DNA of 64,000 bases from Suillus spraguei (taxonomy: Eukaryota; Basidiomycota; Agaricomycetes; Boletales; Suillaceae): assembly GCA_016800925.1 (NCBI GenBank), contig JABCPU010000305.1, forward strand, positions 1 to 64,000, written 5' to 3'. This document shows, in pieces, positions 51,946 through 63,795 of this stretch. Each line of letters starts with the position of its first letter. The first letter of the stretch is position 1. Below the pieces are notes generated by a model. It was not told the origin of the DNA. It worked only from the letters and a program-made list of their open reading frames with translations, and did no database searches. Made by a program: the position numbers and the translations under genes.

Positions 51946-53828
51946 TCAGAGTTGAACCAGGTTGACGGGAGTCGTTGTTGGGCTCTGGGCTGGCCGAGTG
52001 GATGAGGTTTGCATTGCGGGGTTGTTGCCTGTCTGAGGTTGACGCCATCTGTTCGAGGGTTGCCAGCCTTGATGGTTTCTTTCTGGGGGTGGGTAGCGAG
52101 GTTCCTGCTGGTTTGGGGTGTCGTTCTGCTGGAGATTGGGGGGTGGCGCTGTGTTTGAGCTGGTGTCAGTAGTAGTTTCCCAGGTTAGCGGGTCGTCAGT
52201 AGGGAAGTAGATATACTTGGCGTCGTCGTTTCGTTTCTTGTTGTTGTCCCATTTTTGCTTGAAGATTGGGCAATCTCTGCTCCAGGCCATGTGACCCTTT
52301 GTTTTGCAGTTGGCGCAGTAGTGTTTGGATGGGTCGGTTACTGAACAGGATGTGGTTCGGTGTTGGTCGCCACATGTGCCGCACGTGTCGTTTTCTTGAG
52401 GGCATTCTGCCGCTATGTGTCCTCCTTCAAAGGAGTGACACTTGAGGCAGCGGGTGGGTTCTGGGAGGAGTTTGCGGCCGTATACCTTCTTGCCTGCTAT
52501 AACTAGGCCGTCCTTGATGGCCTGGTTGGCGTTCGCTTTCGATGAAAAAGTGATGATAGTGTGTGCAGTGCGTTGGTTTGGTTGGCGTCTAGCGATTGGT
52601 TTGATGAATCTTGCTTTGCTGATAGTTCTCGATTTGAAGCCGGCCTTGTTTTCGATGTCCGCGATTGCTGCTGGGTTATCTGGAACGAAGGTGACAGGGA
52701 CGTTTTCCATGAGGACGTGGAACGACCTTTCTTTGATGGTGACGTTCGATGCGAAATGTTCGAGGAAGTTGCTGCGGTTGGCCGGTGTGTTGAACCATTC
52801 GGCTGCTGACTTGGAGTTGAGTTCGTAGAGGATGCCTCCATGGGGGAGCCGCCTAGCTGAGATGAAGGTTAGTTCCTTGAGGATTTCTATACCTTTTTCC
52901 GACATTAATTCGAGGGCGGTGGTTGCCTTGGCCACCAGTTGCGCTTCTGTTAGTTCTTTTAGGGAGTTAGCTATCAAAACGGAGCGTCTGTCTATCAGTA
53001 TTTGCCTGTCCTGGGCATCGCTGCGTGCTAGGATCTTGGTTAGTGGGGAAGGAATTCCTGTCTTGGTGATTGTGGCGTATGATAACGGTCCGTCAGACCT
53101 CGCTGGGATTGAGCTAGCTGCATGCTTGGCGCTCTCTACTATCTTTCCTATGTCTTCTGACGAGTTGTTGAGTTGGGTGCGCACCTCCGTGACCACTTCT
53201 GCTAGCGTGGATTTGTGTGTCGTTGCTATTTCTGCCAGGGTGTCCACTTTCTCATCCAATAGTGCAATGGGACCTTTGATTAGCGCGTCTATCTTGTCTA
53301 TGATCTTCTCCATGTCAAGGTCTTTCTTGGCTTCATGAATGATGATTGCCATAGCTCTCATGATCTCTACGTTGGTGGCACCTAGGTTGGTTGCTGTGCC
53401 ACTGAGTTCAAATAAGGCTAGGGCGATCCCCTTGAGGGCTTTCCTGCTACTGGGAGGGTGAGACCATGCGTGTTGAGGAGTTTTCTAGCTGAGGAGGAGT
53501 TAGTGATGTCTGTGCAGATACCTGTGCCTGCTATGTGCTCTTCAATGCTTTTGCTGTTGGCGAGTAGTGCCTTGTTGGCTGTCGTGCTGCGGCTGCTTCT
53601 GCCAGTACCGAGACCGTGGGAACCGCGTTGTTCATGCCAGCTGGTGGCATGATTGGTATTCCTGCGGAATTTAACAGAAAGATTAGTGATCAAAAGTAAG
53701 TATCTATGGGGGATCAAGTCTTTGAGGGCTTGGGTAACGCCTGAAGGCGTAGGTAGCGCTTTTGTGCGCCTTAGAGAACTCCGGTTTTTTCGGGGTCCTA
53801 GTCGGGGTGCCACTTGGTTCAGGTCCAA
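51946..53828 (-). pseudogene. LINE ORF1 (nucleic-acid-binding protein)
   Basis: Main block 53361-51946 (471 aa) is helical at its start (LDMEKIIDKIDALIKGPIA...) with an RRM-like middle. Three Cys/His knuckles follow near residues 305-370: CLKCHSFEGGHIAAEC, CGTCGDQHRTTSC and CANCKTKGHMAWSRDC, typical of Tad1/Jockey-group ORF1. The preceding coding-like stretch from 53828 (MDLNQVAPRLG...) is in another frame; a one-base change near 53450 would join them. The C-terminus is Pro/Gln-rich. It packages the LINE RNA. Confidence 0.82.
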
Positions 53829-53847
53829 GAAGCGATCACTTCTAGGG

Positions 53848-54147
53848 TGAAGTCAGTGCCCTCTTAAACTTTGCAAGATCAGTGGGCGGTGAGATGCAAC
53901 GACGCATGACTACTCCAACACTCACGATTGTGGCCCAGGTTTCGCAGTCGCATATTTCCAAGTCCCATGGCTACAAAATCTGGAGCATTGACGGTGTTTG
54001 GTGTTGAAGCAGCGCAAGTAATATTGCTCGACGCACTTGAAGATTCTGACTGTTTTATAGGCTTTAGTTGCCATGTTTTTAATCGCTGTTCCCATGACAC
54101 AACTGAAGGGAAGTTACTTCCGAGTTAGTACAATTCTTTTCATTTGA
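53848..54147 (+). pseudogene. MFS transporter copy A, 3' part
   Basis: Continues the gene after the LINE: GEVSALLNFARSVGG, intron GTGAGA...GCCCAG, then FAVAYFQVP, VFGVEAAQ, and after another intron ALVAMFLIAVPMTQLKGSYFR, ending near 54147. This is the last two membrane spans. A base is missing in CCCATGGCTAC (53966-53976; copy B has CCCATGGGCTAC), so this piece has decayed further. Confidence 0.82.
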
Positions 54148-55040
54148 CTTACAGCGTTGAATCTATGTATCAAATATTAGGCACGCTTTGCCTTATGATT
54201 GGCACTCTACAACTTCTTGATTTCAACAACCAGGAAGGGTTATTAGACTTGGACACGCTTACTTCGTCGTGCATCTGAGTATGTACCCGCCGCCCTCTAC
54301 AGTCTCTACAATGTTGTCTTCAAATTTTGCGACTGCCATTATTTTCACACGTAGTTGTAATGTCGTATTCATGCATTCCTATATTCAAAAGCCAATTTCA
54401 AACTGCCCCAAATAGTATTATGTGATTAGAGCTCGGATGAAAATATATAAATTTATCCAGCAACGTTGGTATATATATGCTAGTGGGATAACAAGTATCT
54501 GGTGGCATGTATGGACTTATATACTTCAATAAGCTTGTATACCGCGGGCGCGGGTGCACAGTTTAAACATAAAGCCCGTGGAACTGGTACCAATGCGTCC
54601 ATTGAACAAAATTGAAAACATCCGAAGTGCGTCTCTTTTTCTCACTCTTTCACTCCTCAGTAGTATCGTCTCGCTCAAGTCTCACTCGCTTCATCCTATT
54701 CTATATGATCCTCGCTGGCTCTCATATTTTTGCCTACCCTCCGCACCGAGTACTTATTATGTACTACATACTACAAGATTAACAGCTGACTTCGTTATAT
54801 AGATTCATATTTCGATTGATCATATATAGTATTACTTGCTATATACGGCTGCATAACTTTAGCACTGCTGCTATCGCCAAACTTCAGACTCTAACCATGG
54901 TATCGGGGAGCATTCCTCACGATCTGCGCCGGTCCCGAGATTAAAAGGGATACTGTTATCGTAAGTACTGCCATGCTTTAAATTGATCATGGGTACTGAT
55001 GGCAACTTATCTGGCGATTCGCTTCCTAACACTCATCTCA
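54148..55040. other. Spacer between the MFS copies
   Basis: From about 54840 to 55040 it is similar to 37030-37212, i.e. the two MFS copies share their upstream region (CTTCAGACTCTAACCAT, CCCGAGATTAAAAGGGATA), so promoter and gene were duplicated together. The rest is AT-rich with no gene seen. Confidence 0.55.
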
Positions 55041-57693
55041 ATGGCTCTAGAGGATATTGGCTCTAAGTGGCTGCAGTCAGAAAAAGAAGGCAGATGACGT
55101 CGATGTTACCGACTCGAATGACGTTGACTTTGTTGCTTATTATGAACAGGCTGCTGGCCGTTTAGTAGTCGACCCCGAGTATGGTGTTGCTCGCTATCCT
55201 GGGTTCATCGTTGCTCATTCGTTACTCATTAGACAGCGAAGGTCGAGTTTGGGGAGGTTATGGCTTCTAGGCTCAAGCTCAGCCCTGATGGGTCGAAGGT
55301 TCTCTGGCCTCAACCTGCCGATGACTCAAACGATCCGCAAAATGTTCTGCATTTCTCACTATGGCATCAGTCCATTTTACTAACACTGAGCTGTTCATTC
55401 GTAGTGGACCGATTTCGCAAGAATATGCACTTGATCATCATTACAATGTCTGCAGTGGTACCTGACTTCGACTCTGGAATTGGTATGTATTTCTCCCTTG
55501 CCTGATATCTATAGTAGCGACTTTGTGAAATACTTCTATTGGTAGGAATCGCCTCGATATTTGGACTTGCTAAAAACTTATGACACGACTTCGGTGTCAT
55601 CAATAATCTAACGTCAAAGTACGTGATTATGCAATCGTTCGTTACATTCAATGACGATTGGTTGAAGCTGGAGCATCTTCCTTCTGGGTGAGATCATACC
55701 ATTACATGGGACTAGCCCCTTCTCATCTGTAGTCTAGGTTGGGAGGCATCTTCTGGGTCATGCTCATGAGACGCTATGTCGACTGCCAGTGCTCTTCTGG
55801 AGTCAGGTATATATTTCCATGATTTGGCTGTTACGAACCTTAACCTTTGAGTGCAGCTTTTTGCGCTTGCATCTTGATGGTGCCACACTGGCGCCGAATC
55901 TAGCCACCTTTGCAGGTATGTGCACGATGATTTGGTATTTATTGGACAATGTTAACTGTTGATGAAGGGATGCGCTGCCTGACTGCATTCTTTGGCAGGT
56001 TGTCATGTTGTTCATACTTGTGTCAAGCTGACTCGGTTTTAGAACGTGTCCCCAGGTTACAGTATGATTAGTTGCAATTCTCTTGATAGCGCCAACATTT
56101 ACCAACCTCTAAGGGTCTTTATGTCGTGACGGATATCTTTCCCTTCCATCTTCAAGCACGGAAGTTGAACATCTGGACATCAGTTTGTCATGTCAGAAAA
56201 TGAACCTCTTTAGAAGAGAAACATTTCTCACCATCTTATAGGTCGCCTTTCCTATCACCATTTGCGTTTGGCTTTCTTGTAGCACGTGTAGGTATGTTCA
56301 TGGTGTCCTTGATTTAGACTATTTATCAATCATCGTATAGCTGGAGGTGGGCCTATGCTATAGGATCTATCTACAGCGCTATCGTAATATTTCTCATTGC
56401 ATTTTTCATGGAAGAAACGTATGTTCTATATACTATTTCTTTTTGGGGCAATAGCGCTGATTCTGCTACACCAGTATGTATGATCGTCGCCTCGTATCGA
56501 GGCCACCGCGAACTTCCACGGGACTGCGATATCGATTTGAAACTTTGATAGGTATTACTGGTACAATATGGCGAAATACAGACCACGATGGCCGGAAGTT
56601 CTATTGGCATCTTGGATGTCGCTTGGCGTCCTCAGTTTTTCTTCGTAGTCCTTTGAGGTGATTAAATAAATCGCTGACCATACTCACTAATCTGCTGACC
56701 TTCTGGAAAGGCATTTGTTTTCGGGTTCTCAATCGGTGTGAACGTGAGCGTTTCTGTTTTGACATGCAGTAATAGACTTGATAACTTTTGTAGACGACAA
56801 ATGTTGTCTTCATGGGATCTCCACCTCCCGTTGGCTTTGGCTTCAGTCAATATGCCGTTGCTGGAGCGTATGCGACTCCAATTGCAAGTTTTTTCCATCT
56901 ATGAAGTGAGCATCGCTACCGTACTCAGCTTGGAATGTTTAGATTGCCGTTCTTTTTGGCGAGCTCATTGGACGTCACGTTAATGACCTTATCATGAATC
57001 TGAATATTCGAAAAAATGGTGGTTTCTTCGAGGCCGAGAGCCGCTTGTGGTATGCAAATCAACCGAGATCTTTTACAAAAGATTAGAGCTGAGAGTTTGT
57101 GTAGGACCTGTTACTTAGCCATGCCGCTTTATATCTGTGGCTTTTTGACACTGGGTGCTGGATACAAAATCTCAGCAAAGCCGCTCTCATCATGGCTGGG
57201 CATTGCACTTGTTGCAATGACCCTTAACACTGTTGCAGTGTGTGAGTCTTGGATCTGACGCTTTGAGTGTCGTGGGATAACTCAAGGAATATTATTAGAT
57301 GCATACTGTAACGACTGCTTCCCTCGCAGGCTGTGAGTGACCCATACATACTTATTTGCATTTCAGTGATGCCTCCTCCAATTCTAGGCGAAGTCAGTGC
57401 TCTGTTGAACTTTGCAAGATCAGTGGGGGTGAGTTGCAACGACATATGATTACTTCCAATATTCACGATTGTGGCCCAGGTTTCGCAGTCGCATATTTCC
57501 AAGTCCCATGGGCTACAAAATCTGGAGCATTGATGGTATTCGGTGTTGAAGCAGCGCAAGTAACATTGTTCGACACCCTCGGCGAGCCTGACGGTTTTAT
57601 AGGCTTGTGATAGCCATGTTTTTAATCGCTGTTCCCATGACACAACTGAAGGGAAGCTACTTTCGAGTTAGTACAATTCTTTTTCATTTGATT
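55041..57693 (+). pseudogene. MFS transporter copy B (decayed tandem duplicate)
   Basis: Same exon-intron order as copy A, with high similarity throughout exons and introns. Breaks: a frameshift soon after the start (CAGAAAAAGAAGGC against CAGAAAAGAAGGC), a shifted stretch with TGA at 55581, a base missing in ACGCTATGTCGAC (ACGCTATGGTCGAC in A), one missing near 56180, others later. The last exons (GEVSALLNFARSVG, VPWATKSGALMVFGVEAAQ) show the bases copy A lost. Non-functional. Confidence 0.85.
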
Positions 57694-58295
57694 TACAGTA
57701 TTGAATCTGTGTATCAAATGTTAGGCACGCTTTGCCTTATGATTGGTACTCTACAACTTCTCGATTTTAAAAACCAGGAAGGTTATTAGAGTTGGACACG
57801 CTTAGGCCCATCTGCAAAACCACTGAAATGAATGCTTAACTTACGTGCGTTACGGACACTTACGAACGCTTACGACTTCACTGGTAGCGCACTCTGAAGA
57901 TAACATGAGCTGATTTGATCTCTAAAATAATATAGACGACATGGTGCAGTTGAGCCGCAACGAAACAAAAAATGCAACTAGTGCAAGTGAGAGCGCAATG
58001 CATGATACACCCCATGGCCACAAACTGTGATTGTACTAACTTAACCAAAAACGGACGTTACGAACGCTTGACCTGAGCGCTGAGCTATGCCAACAACAAA
58101 CTGCTTATAAGCATGTCAGAGCACACTTCGACCAATCGGCTTTTCTATATCTGAGTATATACCCACGGTCTCTACAATGTGTATCAAATTTAGCATTTGA
58201 CTTACCTAATGAGGTGGTAGTAACAGCTCAAGCGCTCAGTTCGTTCAACCGTGACTTTTCTTCAGCTTCTTTTCCGTCATCATACGTACTTGACA
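57694..58295. other. Intergenic, no gene seen
   Basis: AT-rich spacer between the MFS copy B end and the next gene. It presumably holds the promoter of the gene at 58296. Nothing coding was recognised. Confidence 0.4.
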
Positions 58296-59777
58296 ATGCA
58301 GTTCTTGCCTACCCTAGCCTCTCTTTCTTCTTATATTGGCCACAGTCCAAGCACTCCATGCATCGCTTTTGACGCCAACTGGAACCTCCTCGCTTTTGGC
58401 CTAAACGGCAAAGATTGGAACGCGGGCACCCAAGACACTTGGTCCAGCAGTCAGTTTCTTATTGTTATGGGATCTAGAGGTTTAACATTCTGTCTATACA
58501 GGTACTGCAGCCACAGATATCACAGCGTCCAACCGGCCGTCAGTACTTTTCCTCATTCATGCATTCCGCTTACACGTTTCCCTCACAGGCCTTTTGATAC
58601 AGCTAACACTACATGCTATCTCTCGCAGCAAGTCTGAGCAGGCATAATTGTAGTTTTTAACTGCGACCTGATTATCCGTTGATAGTATACCAACGCCATC
58701 TATGCGATTAATGCCGACTCCAAAAATCCTTCCTCTCTTTACATTTATGACGCGACTGCAAAATCATGGTCTACGCAGGCAGTCGATGCTGGTTCTTTCG
58801 ACTACTCATCTTCGATGCTATTCTGGATCATGACACGAACGTCTTTTGTAAGTTTGTGCCGTTGCCATGTACCTCGTTTTGTTGACATGCCACCACAGAC
58901 GCATTGTCACAGGGAAATCTCTTCTCCCTAGACATGGGTTCACTCAGCGCGGCCAATAGTACACCATTAAACTGGGTTAACGATGAACAAGTACCATATC
59001 CCTCGGGTTACGTTCCAGTCATGGCTCTTGCGCAAAATCACATTCATTTCCTTGATGTCCCCAACGTCCCTGCTGGGAGCGCAGACATCTTCGTCATTCA
59101 CTGTGCGTACTGTACTCTGTAGTCTGGGGAGGAGACACTAACAGTAGCACCAGACTCCTACTTCCAACCTCAGTCCCAGGCTTACCCGCTCCCAAATGGG
59201 AGTGCATTCCCTGCCACTTACGGGCAAGTCGCCTCATTCTTCCAGGCAGACAACACAGCAAGTCCTGTATTTTTCTACCTGAGATGCATTCTCATGTAGT
59301 TGACAGGTCCAGCAAGAGTTTGCCTTCATTCCTGCTGATTCCTCTGCCACATACATAATCAATGTCGAGGTAGTGTCCCTCGTTTTGGCCAACTCATTCT
59401 CACTACTAATGAATCCTCAGACAAACACCACTCAGGTCCTAGCAGCGCCCACCACCAAAGACCCCAAGTCGACATACTTTGCCGGCGTCACAGCTGTCGT
59501 ACAGCTCACAAGCAACGGCACCGTGTCTTACCTCGCTTACCTTGAGGGTAACACGAGTACGAACATCGCTGCAACATGGGCCTCTGTGAGCAACCTCGCG
59601 ACAGCTGCCCCACCATCATCCTCTTCGAGTTCCAGCGGGTCGAGCGGCAATGCCTCCGGCACACACAGCGCAAGCAGTCCAAGTAGCACCATCGCATCTG
59701 GAGCGACTTTGGGCGCAAGCGTACAATACAGTATGCTTATTACTTGTGCTCTGTGTCTCGTTGCGTTTGTGGTATGA
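58296..59777 (+). pseudogene. Secreted, probably GPI-anchored Ser-rich protein (with lesions)
   Basis: Agaricomycete extracellular family of unknown function. Start MQFLPTLASLSS at 58296 is a short hydrophobic leader. Exons: PCIAFDANWNLLAFGLNG, TATDITASNRPP, FDTANTTCYLSQ, YTNAIYAINADSKNP, YALSQGNLFSLDMGSL, FVIHYSYFQPQ, QQEFAFIPADSSATYIINVE, TNTTQVLAAPTTKD. The C-terminal Ser/Gly/Ala-rich stretch ends in a hydrophobic tail (YSMLITCALCLVAFVV), as in GPI signals. One intron has a GC donor (59258). Two lesions: near 58627 the donor reads CAGCAAGTC (a G seems lost), and near 58810 a T is missing in the FDYSSFDAILDHD region. Either true decay or base-calling errors. Confidence 0.65.
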
Positions 59778-59881
59778 ACTCTGAACGGTGATGGTACATC
59801 TTTCTATGGACCCTTTACATACATAGCTGGGATACTAGTGGACTGATTTTTTTTTTGAAGTTAAACTATTCCTAATCCTGC
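59778..59881. other. Intergenic, no gene seen
   Basis: Short spacer after the GPI-type gene, with a T9 run. Confidence 0.4.
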
Positions 59882-60150
59882 AGTTCAAATTTTATTGCCT
59901 GGCATAGTTCGCCCAGAGTTCGTGCTGTCTGACTTGTTCTTTCTTCATTCGGGATAATTGTATGATTTCTTTGAGGTTCGTGAACTGGCGGAGACTTTGT
60001 GCAATTGTTTCGTAGTCCTGCAATTGTTTCTTGTAGTCTGAGGTTTCTAGCACTTCTAGCGGTAATAAAACCAACATGACTTACACAAACATCTTCGCAG
60101 AATACAGTTCTCATACTTGCACTTGCCTCGGAGTTATGAAATAGCACCAT
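59882..60150 (-). CDS. Small putative spliced gene, charged helical product
   Basis: Not recognised. Minus strand from ATG 60150. The 3' half reads VLETSDYKKQLQDYETIAQS then LRQFTNLKEIIQLSRMKKEQ, a helix-rich charged stretch typical of small coiled-coil proteins, and stops near 59895. The 5' part (MVLFHNSEASAS) would need an intron (candidate donors near 60126 and 60080, acceptor CGCTAG near 60056). It could also be a shadow frame. Confidence 0.25.
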
Positions 60151-60221
60151 CGTGTTATAAGGCGAAGTTGTCCTGTAACGCCAGCGGGAGTTGAAGGTAA
60201 TATCAGATCATAATATTGTTA

Positions 60222-60530
60222 TGTACCCGGAAATATCTCCCCTCTCAGTTGCACCGTTGGCACGGCAAGTAAAAACAATCCAATCCTATCATAATCCTGA
60301 CATGTGATTATAACTGGTTAACTGGAAGTTAGAACCTGTTCTGAGATGCTCCTGTGACAGAGTGTGTACATACGCTGTTTCAACACCATATTTGTGGATT
60401 CCACCAGTTTTGTCGCACGGGACTTGGAAGTATGCTATGCTGAAACCTAAATTAGAGAAGCAATGCAAGTGCCTACCACCGAACACGCGTGCCAGGTTGA
60501 GCAAAGCACTAGTTTCTAGTTACTACAACT
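60222..60530 (-). pseudogene. Third MFS transporter fragment (3' end only)
   Basis: The minus strand reads ETSALLNLARVFGG, then FSIAYFQVPCDKTGGIHKYGVETA after an intron-like gap, then LFLLAVPTVQLRGEIFPGT. These align with the last exons of copies A and B (GEVSALLNFARSVGG, FAVAYFQVPWATKSGALTVFGVEAA, AMFLIAVPMTQLKG) but are clearly diverged. No upstream exons are present; it abuts the next gene's 5' region. Confidence 0.72.
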
Positions 60531-60658
60531 ACAGTAAGACGCTAATAGGAGTGGCGACACGAGAAGGCGCTAGACAGTGTGTGAGAGAATACAAAAAGTT
60601 GCCCCAGACAGTAAGTATTGGTATGACGTAATCAACTAATTTGGTATAGTCACGTGCA

Positions 60659-62666
60659 ATGCGAACAGACCACTTCCAGACCGCGTCGAACGTGAAACCT
60701 ACTATTAGACGGATGTTGAGGAGTCCGAGAAAGAAGACTGTGACGGTAAGTGTGTTGAGGTGCAATAAGTATATGATTACTTATGAATGAATAGCCATCA
60801 CGTCCGTCGCGGAGGATTGGATCGAGGCAGACCAGTGTAAAGAGGGAGCCACCAGAGATTGATTTAAGTACAATCAGACCCCCCAGCCCAACAGAGGACC
60901 CGCTTCTGTTGAGCGCAACACGTTCGGCGTCAACCACCAGGTCCAGATTGACCCCTGTCTTCTCAAGTTCGTCACCACATAAACATACCGATGTTCGGGA
61001 CACCCAGTCAGGCGAGTGGACGGACACCGAATCAGAAGGCGAGGGAGAGTATACAGGATATTTCAAGATGTTTCAAGTTCCCACGAAGGCGGACCCACCG
61101 ACGAGTGGGACCAAGGCGCGCATGGAAGAGTGGGGTCGACCAGTCAGTCCATTTCCGTACGAGGCACGACTAGACAGGAGCTTGCCTGATCCAGTGGATA
61201 TGGATGTTGCAGATAGTGGGGATGAGAACATGGAAGAAAATATTTTGGATGCATTGGATATTGAGAACGTGTTTGAGGATATCGTGGAGGTGCCACCTGC
61301 GTCGGACGATCTGTCCAGCGATCCGCCAACTAGTGATTTTCATATCGGGATAGAGGGGAGCGAGGATTCAGATGTGGACGTTGACAGCAATGTAGTACGC
61401 ATCACAGGTAGCGATCCAAAGGCTGCAGCAAGAGCCGCTGCGATTTTGAAATTAGTAAGTATCTCTCGCTTCAATCTCCACAAGCTAAAGTCTTTGATTT
61501 ACTCAGCATGACTACGATTGTGTACTGGCTTCTTCCAAGCGTGCTCCTGCCCGCAAGTCGTGCACAACGTTCCTTGGTGCAGGTGTCGTGAAATGCCGCA
61601 GCTCGATACAGAGCCTGCATGACATCTGCGGGGGAGATCCAACGCCGTGGTGCGATGTCGAAGATATCATGCAGGATATTACCTTCATTGAGCAACATAC
61701 ACCTATAAAAATGCCCTCAAGGGTCAGTATTGGGCACGCTGGAGAGCAAGTGTCTCGTCCTTCGAGTGCAACATGTGCTCAACCTCTGTATAGGCCCAAA
61801 GTAGGTGAATGGAGGCGTGAAGACTGGAAGCTTTTGGATAAATGTTTTTTTGAGGAGTGCTATGTTGACGGAGTCATAAGCGGGCCGAAGGAGGTTAACA
61901 GGGAAGCCGTGGTGATGCGATTTCAAAGTCTTGCTGGAGGTCATGATGTTGTGACGGGGCTGGGTCCTCCTTGGAGTCGGTTTGTACTTCCTCACATTTT
62001 TCGCTGTCACAGCTGAGCAGATACATATCCAGGGAGAACTTGCTAGCGAGAGTAGATGTGCTCATCAAAAAACGGGCTGCGCGAGTGGATCTTTCAACAC
62101 TATCTTTCACCAGCTTCGTGCCCCCAGACGCATCCACGCTGGTGAATCACACTTCTACATTATCTTACACAGCTAGGTCTCAGCCGACCGTTGTACCACC
62201 AAATCATCTAGCAGAAAAGACAGGTTTCTTTTCCAGGCTTCCAACATGGGCATCATTTCTTCCTCGTCGTGTACATATTAAACCTGACAATCACCCCGAC
62301 TGCCCTCCCTTACCTCCTCCGCCCACAGATATCGTAGACCGTCGCAAGCCTATTTTGTCACCAGCGCGAAAAATTTTGGGGCAGCAGAAACCACACAAGG
62401 ATTTTGTAAATCTTCGCCATACTACACCTCTACAGAAGCGTGCACAGGTGCGCAGGAATAAGCCAAAACGCCTTGTAGAGCTCCGTCACATATCGCCAGA
62501 GCCTGTTCAACGTGTATTCACAGGTGATTGTCGGGCAAGACGGAGTAGTGGTGGTAGCGTCAAAGATTTAATCCAATGTTTTGAGGGGACGAATGATCTC
62601 GATGGTGGAGGAGGTTCTATACAGATCTCGGCGAGTGAGCAGAGTAGGCTTTCTTGGAACCCATAA
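60659..62666 (+). CDS. Conserved-looking 621-aa protein, four exons, function unknown
   Basis: Exons 60659-60745, 60795-61454, 61507-61979, 62021-62666; donors GTAAGT, GTAAGT, GTTTGT; all joins are in frame. The N-terminal region is basic (KPTIRRMLRSPRKKTVT), then proline/acidic and disordered (TDTESEGEGEYTG, DMDVADSGDENMEE). The core (about 325-410) has spaced Trp and charged residues (EWRREDWKLLDKCFFEE ... VVMRFQSLAGGHDVVTGLGPPW) followed by RYISRENLLARVDVLIKKR. The C-terminal third is basic and Pro/Ser-rich (NKPKRLVELRHISPEP). Many Lys/Arg runs suggest a nuclear protein. I believe similar proteins occur in other Agaricomycetes but cannot name it. Splicing of a further 5' exon (donor at 60610, acceptor 60649) is possible. 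The only host gene here without visible damage. Confidence 0.75.
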
Positions 62667-63795
62667 CTACGTATTCAGACCGGAATATTACAACTACTTT
62701 CATATTCCCTCTACCGTAAGGGAGTGGGTCTTATTCGTGCTTTTGAGTTTCGCGCTTTTGCGGTAGATTTGCGAGATATTGGCTAGGTATAGAAGTAAAC
62801 CCGCGGGTATGAATTCAAACCAAACTATAAGACATACGTATACTAGTAACATACTATCTTGAAGAATATAACTTATCATAGCGATGCGAGTTGATATTGA
62901 TGGACATGTAAACACATCAATGCCGGCGGGGATGTACTCATAAGGGACTGGAATATTTCAGGCATGATGGTGCAATAGAGCAAGATGATGAGGATCGAAG
63001 ATGGGTTGAGTGGTGATCATAGCGACAACAATATTCAAAACACGATAGAAGCGAAGCGACACAACAGCAAGCACAAAACAGCGACAAGGAAGGCAGGCAG
63101 AGATTGTGCAAGACGGGAGGATCCGACGATGAAACAGTATGATGAGCAGCGATGTGATAGCGAGGAGAGCGGCAGTGAGGAAAACGAACACTGATGGATG
63201 GAGAGCATCAGCAAAACGCAGGCCTCGGCAAATGCCGTAAGCCTGGCGCATGCTTCACAGGCGTCGCTCTGTAGTTCCTTAGTCAATTACAAGTGTCCAG
63301 CTCCACAACTAAACAAAAGCGGTGAAGCAAAATCAGATATGGTCTATCGATATGAAAGTAGCTGTTGCACCAAGACTCCTTTCATCATGACTCGATAAGC
63401 ACTATGTAGTAGTACGCATGCGACTGTCTCGTGACGACGTGACCGAGTCGTATTTGCTTCAATCTTTCATCTCAAAGGACCGCTTTTTGCGCTCAACTTT
63501 CACATTAGACCGGTGTCAGGCCAGATTCTGGTTGCCTCGTCGACTTGGTATTTTTCTGGCTTCTTGAATCTTGTTTGATGAGCGCTTGAGCACTGAACTC
63601 AGGGTCTGCATGACCGTCATCATAGCTAAACGTTAAACGTAAACCCAGGTCTGCAGACTCGATACTACAGTCATGGTTGTCCTAGTTACATAATATCTCG
63701 CCTGACATTCATTGTTGTGGGCCCTTGGGCTGGAATAAGCATGCAGATCGTTAGGCTATTATGAGATTCTTTATATCGTCTTTAACGCTGTTCCC
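62667..63795. other. No confident gene
   Basis: Minus-strand frames at 62700-62915 and 62958-63286 contain hydrophobic stretches but no start, splice or family support. Plus-strand frames are short and Arg/Glu-rich. Nothing was recognised. Confidence 0.4.

Larger units (their letters stand above)
39599..53835 (-). mobile_element. Full-length LINE, Tad1-like, split by gypsy family A copy 2
   Basis: A 12-bp target duplication TCACTTCTAGGG (39587-39598 and 53836-53847), a poly(A) tail (15 T on the plus strand, 39599-39613), and two ORFs on the minus strand: ORF1 with three knuckle-like motifs; ORF2 with AP endonuclease, RT, RNase H and a C-terminal Cys/His motif. Without the 7.9-kb gypsy insertion it is about 6.3 kb, the size of complete fungal Tad1-type elements. 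Inserted in MFS copy A against the gene's direction. One frameshift in each ORF suggests it is now inactive. Confidence 0.95.

Noticed and set aside
62700..63286. Minus-strand hydrophobic frames as a membrane protein gene
   Set aside because: No consistent exon joins, several competing frames and no recognised family.
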